Under the pieces are notes generated by a model, which saw only the letters and a program-made list of their open reading frames with translations, had not been told where the DNA came from and ran no database searches. 64,000 nucleotides of DNA, from the NCBI RefSeq assembly GCF_036127095.1, contig NZ_CP108006.1, positions 7,307,501-7,371,500 of the forward strand, read 5' to 3'. This document shows, piece after piece, positions 1 to 11,200 of the stretch. A program made the position numbers and the translations under genes. Within the stretch, counting starts at the first letter, position 1. Each line of letters starts with the position of its first letter. This stretch comes from Streptomyces sp. NBC_00335 (GTDB lineage Bacteria; Actinomycetota; Actinomycetes; Streptomycetales; Streptomycetaceae).

Positions 1-762
1 CCGGTCGGCGAAGGCCGGCACGCGGTTCAGGGTCTCGTGGTATCCGCCCTCGATGTCGGCGCGGTTCGCCTCGAAGTCCCGCATCGGCAGTCCGCAGACC
101 ACCAGCGTCACGTCTTCGTTGGTGGGCCAGGCCGCGAAGGCGCGGTCGCCCCGCATGTACGCCTCGAACCCGCCGTGCATCGGCAGGTTCGCCCAGTACG
201 TGTAGTAGCTGACCTGGAGCTTCGGCTTCTCCGCGTAGCGGGGGGCGTCCACGGCGCGGGCGACCATCGAGTGCGCGCCGTCGGCCCCGATGACGACCCG
301 GCCGTACTCGGTGGTCGCGGCCCCGTCCGGGCCGTGGCCGCGGATGCCGGTCACCGCGTCCCCCTCCGTGACCAGGCCCTCCACGGTGAACTTCTCGCGC
401 ACCTCGGCGCCGGCCTCCACGGCCGCGTCGACGAGGATCTTGTCGAGGACGGTCCGCCGGGGCGCGTACGAGCCCTGGAAGCCCAGTCCCGCCGGCGACC
501 CGGAGATGACGAGGGGTCCCAGGTCGAAGGTGTACGTGGTGATCTCCGGGCAGCCGGTGGCGACGACCCGGTCCAGCAGGCCCCAGCGCCGCAGGGCCGC
601 GAGCCCGGGCGGGTGGATGAGGTGGGTGGAGAGCGTGTCGCTGGGGAAGGCCGCCCGGTCCACCACCAGCACCCGGTGGCCCTGGCGGGCCAGCAGCATC
701 GCCGTACTCGCGCCCGCACAGCGGGCTCCCACGATCACGGCGTCGTAGGTCTCTCCGGTCAT
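1..762 (-). CDS. FAD-dependent oxidoreductase/monooxygenase (C-terminus cut by window edge)
   Basis: The 254 codons read from ATG at 762 to the window edge with no stop. The N-terminus has the dinucleotide-binding strand and loop VIVGARCAGAS, a variant GxGxxG seen in flavoprotein monooxygenases related to p-hydroxybenzoate hydroxylase. It is followed by a VLVVDRA FAD-ribose segment and, near residue 150, by GADGAHSMVARAV, the GD-type FAD motif of class A monooxygenases. The enzyme probably uses FAD and NAD(P)H on an unknown small substrate. No signal peptide is seen, so it should be cytosolic. The substrate end and the true length (family about 400 aa) are outside the window. The next gene diverges, so nothing here suggests an operon partner. 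Confidence 0.85.
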   Translation of the reverse strand, partial: MTGETYDAVIVGARCAGASTAMLLARQGHRVLVVDRAAFPSDTLSTHLIHPPGLAALRRWGLLDRVVATGCPEITTYTFDLGPLVISGSPAGLGFQGSYAPRRTVLDKILVDAAVEAGAEVREKFTVEGLVTEGDAVTGIRGHGPDGAATTEYGRVVIGADGAHSMVARAVDAPRYAEKPKLQVSYYTYWANLPMHGGFEAYMRGDRAFAAWPTNEDVTLVVCGLPMRDFEANRADIEGGYHETLNRVPAFADR

Positions 763-1389
763 GTCGATCGCCTCCCCGAAGGGGTAGGGCTCTTGCTTCC
801 ACGGTAGGCGGCGGGGCTGGTCACCGCCTCGGGAGGATCGCCCGTCGAGGTCCACCGAGGCGGCCGCCGCCGTACGCGCCGCCACGGATTTTTGGTCGAT
901 CGGAGCATTCCTGTATTGGAAATATGCAGTTCAGTGGCCCCGGGAGAAAGAAAGTCGGTCGGCCGGATTCGCGCGTCAAGAGGTTGCGTTCAATGACGCC
1001 TCGGAACTTTCTGATTTTGGAAATTTAGGAGTGAACTGTGAAACCATTGGTTCATGTCATGTTCATGGCGCGACTTGATGTGAGGTCAGGTCGGTGCCGC
1101 CTCTTTGTCAGGCGGAGTGTCGGCGGGGTTGTGAACCCGGTCGGTCGACCGAAAGTTTCGCCTAAAAATCCGAGAAGAGATTCACCGGTGTGTCCACATT
1201 GGGCATAATTCTGCACGCGGTGACGTAGCGTCAGTTGTGGGTGCAAATTCGACCTTAAGGTGATCAACGGTCCATCGATTCGGTGTTGATGGATTCTAAT
1301 GAAATGTTTAGCCTCTGCTGTGTGACGTGCAGAGTCTCGTCGCCTTGGAGGGCCTGGGGAGGCCCTCATCCTTCTTCTGGGGCGGGTAA
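763..1389. other. Divergent intergenic region, AT-richer than surroundings
   Basis: The stretch between the flavoprotein start and the LamG gene holds no credible gene. From about 890 to 1320 the base composition is clearly lower in GC than the flanks, which fits a promoter or leader region or recently acquired DNA. It contains a short inverted repeat TCCATC/GATGGA (1271-1276 and 1288-1293) and a GC hairpin just before the LamG start, listed separately. I could not fix a -10/-35 pair. Confidence 0.5.
1348..1367 (+). promoter_or_regulatory. Leader hairpin upstream of LamG gene (possible attenuator)
   Basis: GAGGGCCT and AGGCCCTC form a perfect 8-bp stem with a 4-nt loop, followed by a pyrimidine-rich ATCCTTCTTCT tract and then the ATG 22 nt downstream. 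The shape is that of an intrinsic terminator placed in a 5' leader, so it could attenuate the LamG-RHS locus. It could equally be a chance GC hairpin. Confidence 0.4.
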
Positions 1390-4300
1390 ATGTCAGTAAG
1401 AGAACGGAGACGGCTTCGCCGTGCTCTGAGTACCGCGATAGGTGTGGCCTTGCTCGTCGGAGCGTCGCCCGCTTATGGGGCTGGTACGCCGCCGGCTGCA
1501 GCGGAAGCGCCGCTTCCTGAGGCGCAGCGGGCATCGAAAGAGGCTGCCAAGAGCGGCCAGCGTGTGGAAGTCGTGGGCGAGCGTTCGGAGTTCACGACCA
1601 CATTTGCGAACCCTGATGGGAAGTCGTTCCGCCTCGTCCAGTCGGTCGTGCCCGTCCGGGCGAAGAGTGCGGATGGTGCCTGGGTAAAGCCTGATGCCAC
1701 GTTGGTGGTTCGGCCGGACGGAACGGTGGGGCCGAAGGCCGCCGTCGTCGGTCTGAGTTTCTCGGGCGGCGGTGCCAAATCAGACCTCGTGAAGATCGAG
1801 CGGGGCGGCCGTACCTTCGGCTTGGGCTGGGGCAAGGCCCTGCCCAAGCCGAAGCTCGAGGGGGCCAGTGCCACCTACGCGGAGGTACTGCCGGGCGTTG
1901 ATCTTCGTATGACGGCCACGGTGGAGGGTTTCCGCGAGGTCCTCGTCGTCAAGACCCCCCAGGCCGCGGCGAGCCCGGCGCTGAAGAAGGTCAAGTTCGC
2001 GCTCAAGGCCAAGGGCCTGGACGTCGCCGGGTCCAAGGAGAACGGACTGACGGCTCGCAACAGCGACGGCCAGACGGTCTTCGAGGCGCCGCCGGCCCGG
2101 ATGTGGGACTCGGCCGGCCCGGAAGCAGCGCCTGCCGGGGCGAAGCCGGGCTCCGTCCTGCTGAACAGCCGCGCCGCGGTGACCGCGGAAGGTACCGGCC
2201 CCGTGGCCGGGTCGGTCAAGGGCGAGGAGTCGCCGTTCGACGGTCCCGGCCTCGGCGATCAGTCGGCGACCATGCCCCTGGCCGTGGACGCCACGAGCCT
2301 CACCGTCGTCCCGGACGCCAAGCTCATGGCGCAGAAGGATCCTGCGGCTTTCCCCCTGTACATCGACCCGTCCGTTAACGCGGACTACAGCGTTCAGCGT
2401 CTTCTGCTGCGCAACGACGGGTACGAGGACTACGCCTGGGAGAACGGCGAGGACAACCTCGGCAAGGGCGTGGGCGAGTGCGGTTCGTGGGCCGGCTACT
2501 ACTGCGGTCCGGGCTACGTACAGCGGCTCTACTTCCAGTTCACGCCGGACAACCTGCGCGGCAAGAGGGTCCTGGACGCGACCTTCACCGTCACGGAGCC
2601 GTGGTCCTTCCAGTGCGACCCGCGCAACGTGTGGCTCGTGCGTACGGCGGGCAGCTTCACCAAGTCGACGACCTGGGGAACCAAGCCGGCCTACGCGGAC
2701 CTGATGGGCGACCGTCTGGTCTCTGCGGGACGGGGATCGTCGTGCGATCCGAACTCTCCGGCTGCGCCGATCGAGTTCAATGACAATCCGGATGAAAAGG
2801 ACGAGAACCTGACGTCCACGGTCGCCGCCTGGGCGACCGGCAACTCTCCGCTGACTCTGGAACTGCGGGCGGAGAACGAGAGCGACACCAGCGCCTGGAA
2901 GCGTTTCCGCAACGACGCCGCGCTCACCGTGGACTACATCAGCAACCCGGCCACTCCGACGGCCCAGACCGTCGACGGAACGCCGTGCGAGACGAGCCTC
3001 GGTGAGGCGACGACCATCGCGGACTCCACGCCCGAGCTGCGCGCCACGACCGAGGTCCAGCCGGGTGGTGAGGCGGAGGCGCGGCTGCGCGTGGCCTTCC
3101 TCATCGAGAAGCAGGACGGGGCGAACTGGGTCAAGGTCAACAGCGGCCCGTTCATCGACAGCCCCAGCAACAGCTACTACGGGGCCAATGCCTCGGTCCG
3201 TGCCGAACCGGAACTGATGCCGACCCTGCAGGACGGCAAGACGTACCGCATGCTCACCTGGACCAGGTCCTTCGCCGCCGACGTGGCGACCGCGGGAAGT
3301 CCCTATGTGACCTGCTACTTCAAGCTGGACTCGTCCGCGCCGAAGCCCCCGAGGATTTCAACCGGCGGCCTCTACGACGAGTGCACCTCGACCAGCTGCA
3401 CGGCGAGCGGCAAGCCGGGACTGCCGGGTAAGTTCATCTTCCGTCCGGCCGTGGGCGAGGACTCCAAGGTCGTCAAGTACAAGTACAAGATCGACGGGGA
3501 CAGCGACTGGGCCGATGCTTCGGTGGCGGCCAGCTCGTCCGTCGAGATCGCCCCGCACCACGCAGGGCTGAACACGGTCTACGTCAAGGGCGTGGACAAC
3601 GTGAACGGCGGGCGCCTGGGAGAGCTGGCGACGTTCCGGTTCGCCGTGAACGAGGATCCTGATCCGGTGGCGCACTGGAACTTCTACGACATGTCCGGTG
3701 ACGATGCCAAGGACACCGCGACCAGGGACGTCTCGCCCGATCCGGCCGATCTGCGCAACGGTGCCACCCGTCCCTCGGACGGTCGCCGCGGCTGGCTCCT
3801 CAGCAGCAATGACGAGGACACGGCTCTGCGGCTCGACGGTGTCGATGACTACGCGGCGACCTCCGGGCCCGTGATCAACACCCAGGAATCCTTCACCATC
3901 GCGGGCTGGGTGCGCCCTGACCGTGTGGACAAGACGTTCTCCATGGCGGGTGTCGCTGGCAAATACATGAGCGCGGTCAACATCACCCACCGCGCGAACG
4001 GAACCTGGTCGGCCGCGCTGCCCACCACGGACGACACCAACTCCAACGGCATCAAGTACGTCGTCAACGCCAAGGCGAAGACCGTTCCCAAGGTGTGGAC
4101 GCACGTCGCCGTCGTGTACGACAAGGCCGCCAGGCGACTGCGGCTCTACGTCAACGGCGACTTCCAGGAAGGCATCGACCTGCCCTCGGACTTCAAGCCC
4201 GTGGCCGCGACAGGTCCCCTGACCATCGGTCGCAACCAGTACCGCGGTGACTGGGTCAACGACTTCCCCGGCCTCATCGACGAGATGACCGTCTGGCAGT

Positions 4301-5055
4301 CCGACCTGAGCGCGGAATCGCTGCGGGCGGACGTGCAGATGCACGACAAGACCACCGGCCGGAACATGGTCGAGCTCTCGGCCCGCTGGAACCCCGACAC
4401 CGTCGCCGGAAGCACCCTGACGGACACCTCCGGCTACGACCGCGACCTCACCCTGTCCTCGGGTGCGACCATCGCAGGCGGCAAGCTGCTCCTCAACGGG
4501 ACCACGGGCGACGGATGGGCAGCAGGACCGATCGTCGACGAAATGGGGTCGTTCACCGCGACCGCCGGAGTCGAACTCGACTCCGAAAAGCTCATCGCCA
4601 AGCCCAACGGGTACATCGCGCAGGTCTTGGGCCAGCGCAACAGCGGCGGGGCGGCATGGGGCCTGTGGTTCAAGAAGACCGCCACCGAAACCACCCACCA
4701 CCCCGACACCGGTGAGCTGGTGACCTCCGTCCTCGGCAACTGGTACTTCGGCCGCCTCAACGCCGATGGCACCGGCACCTGGTCGGTGAGCCCGGCCAGA
4801 GCCGAGCTCGACACTTCCGTGCAGGTCACCGTCGTCCACAACGCCCAGGACAACCGTCTGAAGCTGTACGTCGACGGCAACTACGTCTCCGACCGTGACG
4901 ACTTCTACGCCACCGAGTCGGGCAGCACGACCTTCGCGGTCGGCAAGGGCCTCGTCAACGACGCCTGGGGCAACTACCTCCCCGGCAAGATCAACGACGT
5001 CCGCGTATGGACCGGCGCCATGATCGACGCCGAACAGGTCAAGGACTTCACCTAG
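1390..5055 (+). CDS. Secreted LamG-domain (jellyroll) protein with DNRLRE-like region
   Basis: This 1221-aa exported protein starts with a Sec-type signal: basic MSVRERRRLRR, a hydrophobic AIGVALLVGAS core and an AYGAGT cleavage region near residue 30. Residues about 325-445 look like a DNRLRE-type carbohydrate-binding module, with conserved W/Y and the ST.WGTKP motif. Residues about 560-750 are Ig/Fn-like beta repeats. Two LamG/concanavalin-like jellyrolls follow, one at about 810-973 (LRLDGVDDYAAT, FTIAGWVRPD, LRLYVNGDFQE) and one at about 1010-1221 (ending DVRVWTGAMID). No catalytic motif is evident, so a binding or adhesive surface role is most likely. It lies directly upstream of the RHS protein, a pairing I recall from other actinomycetes. 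It may act as a partner or surface scaffold, but that is inference. Confidence 0.88.
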   Translation: MSVRERRRLRRALSTAIGVALLVGASPAYGAGTPPAAAEAPLPEAQRASKEAAKSGQRVEVVGERSEFTTTFANPDGKSFRLVQSVVPVRAKSADGAWVKPDATLVVRPDGTVGPKAAVVGLSFSGGGAKSDLVKIERGGRTFGLGWGKALPKPKLEGASATYAEVLPGVDLRMTATVEGFREVLVVKTPQAAASPALKKVKFALKAKGLDVAGSKENGLTARNSDGQTVFEAPPARMWDSAGPEAAPAGAKPGSVLLNSRAAVTAEGTGPVAGSVKGEESPFDGPGLGDQSATMPLAVDATSLTVVPDAKLMAQKDPAAFPLYIDPSVNADYSVQRLLLRNDGYEDYAWENGEDNLGKGVGECGSWAGYYCGPGYVQRLYFQFTPDNLRGKRVLDATFTVTEPWSFQCDPRNVWLVRTAGSFTKSTTWGTKPAYADLMGDRLVSAGRGSSCDPNSPAAPIEFNDNPDEKDENLTSTVAAWATGNSPLTLELRAENESDTSAWKRFRNDAALTVDYISNPATPTAQTVDGTPCETSLGEATTIADSTPELRATTEVQPGGEAEARLRVAFLIEKQDGANWVKVNSGPFIDSPSNSYYGANASVRAEPELMPTLQDGKTYRMLTWTRSFAADVATAGSPYVTCYFKLDSSAPKPPRISTGGLYDECTSTSCTASGKPGLPGKFIFRPAVGEDSKVVKYKYKIDGDSDWADASVAASSSVEIAPHHAGLNTVYVKGVDNVNGGRLGELATFRFAVNEDPDPVAHWNFYDMSGDDAKDTATRDVSPDPADLRNGATRPSDGRRGWLLSSNDEDTALRLDGVDDYAATSGPVINTQESFTIAGWVRPDRVDKTFSMAGVAGKYMSAVNITHRANGTWSAALPTTDDTNSNGIKYVVNAKAKTVPKVWTHVAVVYDKAARRLRLYVNGDFQEGIDLPSDFKPVAATGPLTIGRNQYRGDWVNDFPGLIDEMTVWQSDLSAESLRADVQMHDKTTGRNMVELSARWNPDTVAGSTLTDTSGYDRDLTLSSGATIAGGKLLLNGTTGDGWAAGPIVDEMGSFTATAGVELDSEKLIAKPNGYIAQVLGQRNSGGAAWGLWFKKTATETTHHPDTGELVTSVLGNWYFGRLNADGTGTWSVSPARAELDTSVQVTVVHNAQDNRLKLYVDGNYVSDRDDFYATESGSTTFAVGKGLVNDAWGNYLPGKINDVRVWTGAMIDAEQVKDFT

Positions 5056-5058
5056 ACC

Positions 5059-5091
5059 GGCCACGGCTGCCACTTCTTGGCAGCCGTGGCC
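5059..5091. terminator. Perfect hairpin 1 downstream of LamG gene
   Basis: Fourteen-base perfect arms (GGCCACGGCTGCCA and its exact complement) flank a 5-nt CTTCT loop, beginning 3 nt after the LamG TAG stop. This is a strong factor-independent type terminator for a high-GC genome, without a clean U tract. Confidence 0.75.
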
Positions 5092-5097
5092 AGCACT

Positions 5098-5134
5098 GAG
5101 CGGCCGGGGTCTCGTTCTGCGACCCCGGCCGCTC
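5098..5134. terminator. Perfect hairpin 2, tandem to the first
   Basis: GAGCGGCCGGGGTC and its exact 14-base complement enclose a 9-nt loop. It sits only 6 nt after the first hairpin and 77 nt before the RHS start. Two unrelated perfect hairpins in tandem imply tight separation of LamG and RHS transcription, or a processing/attenuation element that sets their ratio. Confidence 0.7.
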
Positions 5135-5211
5135 GGCCCTTGTGCTCCGCGCGCTCATCGCCACTCACTCACACACCTCTACCTTGCGGCTCGTCCGCTC
5201 CAGGAGTTTTT

Positions 5212-8200
5212 GTGTCAAGAAAAAGAAGTCTGTTGGCGAGAACACCGATCATCGGAGTCCTCGCCCTGGCCTTGTCCGTAACCGGCTCGATCACGGCCCC
5301 CCTCGCCAGCGCCGCAGATGCACCCGGCCGACCGTCGAGCCCGCAGCACCGGCCTGCGAAGGTGAACTCGGTGCCGGTCGAGACGATGGCCTCAGCCGAG
5401 CTGATCGCCAAGCTCAAGGCCGAGGACAAGGCCCAAGCCGAACGCGCTAAGGCCAACCCGAAGAACACCTGGCCCAAGGCCACCACCCTCAAGAGCGACT
5501 TGGCCAGTGCCCCGGCCGCCAACTCCCTGGTGGCCGTCGCCCCGCCGGCCAAGACCGCCCGCGCGGGCGCCGCCGCCTCCGGTCAGGCCACGGTGCAGGT
5601 GCTGGACCAGCAGGCGGCCCGCAAGGCGGGCATCACCGGCGTGCTACTCACGGCCACCGCCGCCACACCCGGCACCGCACGGGTCGAGGTGAACTACGAC
5701 TCGTTCGCATCGGCCATCGGCGGCTCTTGGTCGACCCGCCTGGGCCTGGTGACCCTGCCGGGCTGCGCGCTGACCACCCCGGACAAGCCGGAGTGCCGCA
5801 CGACCACACCCGTCGCCTCCAACAACGACATCGCCAGCCATGAACTCTCCGCCAACGTCACCCTGGCCGGCGCCAAGCCGGCCACGACAGGCAGTGTCCT
5901 GCTCCGCGCTCAGGAACTCCCGAGCACGCCCTTGCTGAGTGCCGCTTCGGCTGCACCCACTGTGCTCGCGGTGATGGCCACGAGTGCCGCGTCGACTTCA
6001 GGTGCCGGCGATTACAAGGCCACCCCCCTGGCCAGCTCCTCCACCTGGGAAGCTGGCGGGTCATCGGGATCGTTCACCTGGTCCTATCCGCTCACCGTGC
6101 CGCCCGCAGCAGCGGGTCCTGCGCCCTCGCTGGCCCTGTCGTACGACTCGGGGTTCATCGATGGCCGCACCGCGACCACCAACAACCAGGGGTCCCAGGT
6201 CGGTGAGGGTTTCGACCTGGCCTCGTCCTACATCGAGCGCAAGTACGCCTCGTGCGACGACGACGCCCAGGCGGACAAGCACGACCAGTGCTGGAAGTAC
6301 GACAACGCCTCCCTCGTCCTGAACGGCAAGGCCAGCGAACTGGTCAAGGACCCTTCGGATGCGACGGGCAACACCTGGCGCCTGAAGAACGACGACGCCA
6401 CCAAGGTCATCCGCGGTCGGGGTGCCGTCAGCACCGATGACGGCGACACCACCACCGACCCGAATGACACCGACGGTGAGTTTTGGAAGGTGGTCACCAG
6501 TGACGGAGCCACCTACACCTTCGGCCTGAACAAGCTCCCCGGCGCGCCCGCGGACACCGAAACCAACTCGGTCTGGACCGTTCCCGTCTTCGGCGACGAT
6601 GAAGGCGAGCCCGGCTACAAGAAGAGCAGCAGCTTCTCCGGCCGTTCGGTTCAGCAGGCCTGGCGCTGGAACCTGGACCTGGTCCAGGACCTGCAGGGCA
6701 ACGCCTCCACGTACTGGTACACCAAGGAGGGCAACTACTACGCGAAGAACGGCGACAAGACGACTCTTGGCGCCTACACGCGTGGTGGCTACCTCAAGGA
6801 GATCAAGTACGGGCAGAGGGCGGACGCGCTCTTCACCGGCATCGCCTCCGGCCGCGTCGCATTCACCTACGACGAGCGCTGCGAGTCGGACTGTTCCTCG
6901 CTCACCGAGGACACTGCCGACAACTGGCCCGATGTGCCCTTCGATACCATCTGCGCGAGCACGGCGACAGACTGCAAGTCCACGGGTCCGTCGTTCTTCA
7001 CCCGCAAGCGCCTGACCAACATCACCACGCAGGTCTGGTCCACGGCTGTCTCGCCTGACGCCTTCACCGACGTCGACAGCTACGCCCTCGTCTCCGGATA
7101 CACGGCGCCGGTCAATCTCAACGACCCGAGCGACCGGAGCCTGGTCCTCAAGTCGGTCACCCGCACCGGCAAGAACGGCACCGACCTCAAGCTGGACCCG
7201 GTCGACATCGTCTACGACAACCGGCCCAACCGGGTCGACGTACCGGGCGACGACATCCTGCCGATCAATCGCCCCCGCATCCGCACCATCACCTCGGAGA
7301 CCGGAGCCACGACCACGGTCACCCTCTCCGACCCGCAGTGTGTCAGCGGCACCAAGATGCCCACGGCGGTCGACGACAACGCCGACGACGCACGCCCCTG
7401 CTACCCGGTGAAGTGGAAGGTCAACGGTGGCGATACGCGCCTGGACTGGTTCCACAAGTACCGCGTCACCAACATCACCACCAAGGACGCCGTCACGGCT
7501 GCCACCGTGTCCAACTCGTACGACTACGAGAAGCCCGGCTGGCGCTACAACGACGACCCCATGACGAAGGAGAAGGATCGCACCTGGTCCAGCTGGCGCG
7601 GCTACGGCAGGGTCACCACCTACACGGGCGTCGGCTCCAACCGCTCCAAGACCACCAACGTGTACATGCAGGGCATGTACGGCGACAAGACGGCCGACCC
7701 GAAGGTCACCCGCACCAACAAGGTGCCCGTCATCGACATCGACGGCGCCGGCCCGATCGCGACGTCGGACTCCACCGACTACGACCAGGTGGCAGGCTTC
7801 CTGCGCCAGTCGGTCACCTACAACGGGTCGACCATCATCGCGTCCTCCCTGAACTACCCGGGGTACACGAACACAGCCACGCAGAACGTCTACAAGATGA
7901 CGGATGCGGGGCAGGTTGCGAAGGACAGCGACGGCAAGCCGATCGTCGACAAGACCATCACTGCCTCACAGGTTCGTACGTCGCGGGCGTATCAGTACAC
8001 GTACCTCACCGCCTCCGACACCTTCCGTCGGACCCAGACCGACTACTCGTACGACGACTACGGCATGATCGCGCGTGTCAGCGCCCTGGGCGACCACGCC
8101 AAGAGCGGCGACGAGACCTGCACCAACACCTGGTACGCCCGCAACCCAGCCGCTGGCCTGACCAACCTGGTCTCTCGCACCCGGACCGTGGCCCAGGCCT

Positions 8201-11200
8201 GCGTGGATGCCGACGGCAATGACCTCACCGATGACAAGCTGACCTTGCCCTCCTCGCTGACCACCCGCGGCGATGTCATCTCCGACACCGCGACCGTCTA
8301 CGACGACGCCACGGTCACCGGGTGGAAGGACGGGCGCGTCCCGACCAAGGGACTTGCGACCTGGACCGGCCGGGCCAAGGCCTACCCTGCCGCCAGCGGC
8401 ACCAACCCGCGCACCCCGTCCGAGACGGACGGCTGGCAAAAGCTCTCCAGCGCCACCTACGACATCCTCGGCCGGCCCCTGAGCGCCACCGACGCGGCAG
8501 GCAACACCTCCACCACCGCCTACACCCCGGCGACCGTCGGCCCGCTCACGGCCACCGTGAGCGCCAAGCCCACGCTGGACTCCAACGGGCAGACCCACCG
8601 GACCTACGCCTACTTCGACCCCGCCCGCGGTGCGGTGATCAAGGGCGAGGACGCCAACGCGAAGATCACCACCAGCGCCTACGACGCGCTCGGCCGCGTC
8701 ACCGGCACCTGGCTGAGCAATCGCAGCCAGACTGGCGGTGAGACCCCGAACATCAGGTACGGATACTCCTTCAAGCGCGGATCCTCACCCTGGACCTCGA
8801 TAACCCAGCTCAAGCACGACAACACCACCTACCGGACCCCGGTCTACGCCGTCGCCGACTCCCTGCTGCGTCCGCTGCAGACCCAGACCCTGTCGCCCAA
8901 CGGCGGACGGATCCTCACCGACACCCGCTACGACTCCCGCGGCCTGGCCTACGACACCTATGCCGACGCCTGGGACGACAAGAACACACCGGACGGCGAC
9001 TACGACGCCGTCACCGCCGGAGGGCCCTTCCCGCAGACCAAGACCTCCTTCGACGCCGCAGGCCGCCCGACGACCTCCGAGCTGTGGGTCAACGGCACCA
9101 AGAAGTGGTCCACGGCCACCAGCTACACCGGCGACTCCGTAGCCACCTCTGCACCTGACGGGGGCACGGCCGCTCGTACCATCACCGACACGCTGGGTCG
9201 GACGACGGAAACCCGCACGTACGCGGGCGAGCAGCCGGATGACAGTGCGTACGGCGCCACCCTCGGTACCGCGTACACCAGCGTGAAGTACACGCTCACC
9301 CGAGACGGCAAGCCCGCCGCGGTCACCGGGCCGGACAGCAGTAAGTGGTCATACACCTACGACCTCTACGGCCGTCAGCGCACCGTCACCGATCCGGACA
9401 CCGGGACGACCACCACGCACTACACGTCGCTGGATCAGATCTCCAGCACGGACGACGCACGCGGCACCACGCTCCTGTACTCCTACGACGAGCTCGGCCG
9501 CAAGACCGCCAAGTGGCAGACCTCCCGCACGGACGCCAACAAGCTGGCCGCCTGGACCTACGACACTCTCCTGCGGGGTGCGCCTACTGCCTCCATTCGC
9601 TATGTCGGCGGCACGACGGGGAAGGCCTATACCAAGAAGGTCTCGGAGTACGACTACCTCGGCCGTCCCAGCAAGACCGAGCTGACGCTGCCCGCCGACG
9701 ACGCGCTGGTCACCTCGGGCGCCGTCAATGCGACCACCGCATACGAGACGAACCTCTGGGCAGACGGCACCGTCTCCAGCACCTCCGAGCCCGCGGCCGG
9801 CGGCCTTCCCTCGGAGACCATCAGCACCGACTACAACAGCTACTTCCTGCCGGACGGTCTCTCCGGGACCAGCGGGTACGTCCAGAGCGTCGGCTACTCG
9901 CCTCTCGGCCGGCTCGAGACGATGAAGCTCTCGCGTTCGGGAGCGCTCGGCGTCAAGGACGTAGACATCGCCAACACCTTCGAGGAAGGAACGGGCCGCC
10001 TCAAGGCAACCACCGTCTACGAGCCGACCCACGGCCTCGTCCAGGACAGCACGTACACGCACGACGACGCCGGCAACGTCACGTCGATCTTCGACAAGGC
10101 CACGGTCAGTGGCGCCAGCGCGGCCGACTACCAGTGCTTCACCTACGACGGCCAGCGCCGCGTAACCGAAGCCTGGACCCCGAGCACCGCCGACTGCGCC
10201 AGTGCCGGACGGACCACGGCCAACCTCGGAGGACCCGCCTCCTACTGGAAGTCCTACACCTACAACGCCGGTGGCCAGCGCGCCTCGGAGACCACGCACA
10301 CGAGCTCCAGCACCACCAACCGCACCTACTGCTACGACACCGCCCGCAGGCACGCCCTCGTCTCCAGCACCACCGGGACGGACTGCACGGCGGTCGCGGA
10401 CCAGTACACCTACGACGAGAGCGGGAACTCCACCAAGCGCCTTCGTTCTCCCTCCAGCAGCGACAGCCAAGTGCTGACCTGGAGCGGGGAGAACAAGCTC
10501 AGCAGGCTCGTCGAGGGAACCGACACCACCAGCTACCTGTACGACGCCGACGGCGAGCTCCTCATCCGCCGCAATACCGCAGGCGAAACCGTCCTGTACG
10601 CCGGGTCCACCGAGGTCCACCTCGAAGGCACCAAGAAGTGGGCCAACCGCTACTACACCCTCGGCGGCCAGCGCGTAGCAGTCCGCAGCAACGAGACAGG
10701 CACCTCGAAGGTCTCCTTCCTCTCCAGCGACCACCACGGCACCTCCTCAGTCGCCATCGACAGCGGCGACGAGCAGACGTTCAGCAAGCGCTACATCACC
10801 CCCTTCGGCGCCCCCCGAGGCAACACCGTCGGCACCTGGCCCGACGACAAACGCTTCCTCGGGAAGTCCGCCGACACCAACACCGCACTCACCCACATCG
10901 GCGCCCGCGAATACGACCCCTACACCGGACAATTCATCAGCGTCGACCCGATCCTGAGCCTCGACCAGCACCAGTCCCTCAACGGCTACACCTACGCCAA
11001 CAACAACCCGGTCACCTCCAGCGACCCAACGGGTCTCTGTGTCCCCAATGAACGTGGCGGTTGCGAATCGGGTACTCGCCCAGGCGAAACCCCAGGAGCA
11101 GGCACATCCCCTGGCTGCATTTTCGCCTGCCCCCCCGCCGGCCCCCCCGGAGCTACAGCTGGCGGCACCGGCGGAACCAACGGCGGCGGAACCACCAGAC

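Noticed and set aside
1052..1534. A minus-strand gene of 160 codons in the leader of the LamG gene
   Set aside because: It overlaps the signal-peptide coding start of LamG, shows no domain and has no ribosome site.
3358..5073. A 571-codon minus-strand frame opposite the LamG gene
   Set aside because: Val/Gly-rich composition mirrors the GC3 of the sense gene; no domain or ribosome site.
5077..5211. ATG 5077 as the start of the RHS protein
   Set aside because: It lies in the hairpin region and would put 45 polar residues before a good signal peptide; GTG 5212 has AGGAG at the right distance.
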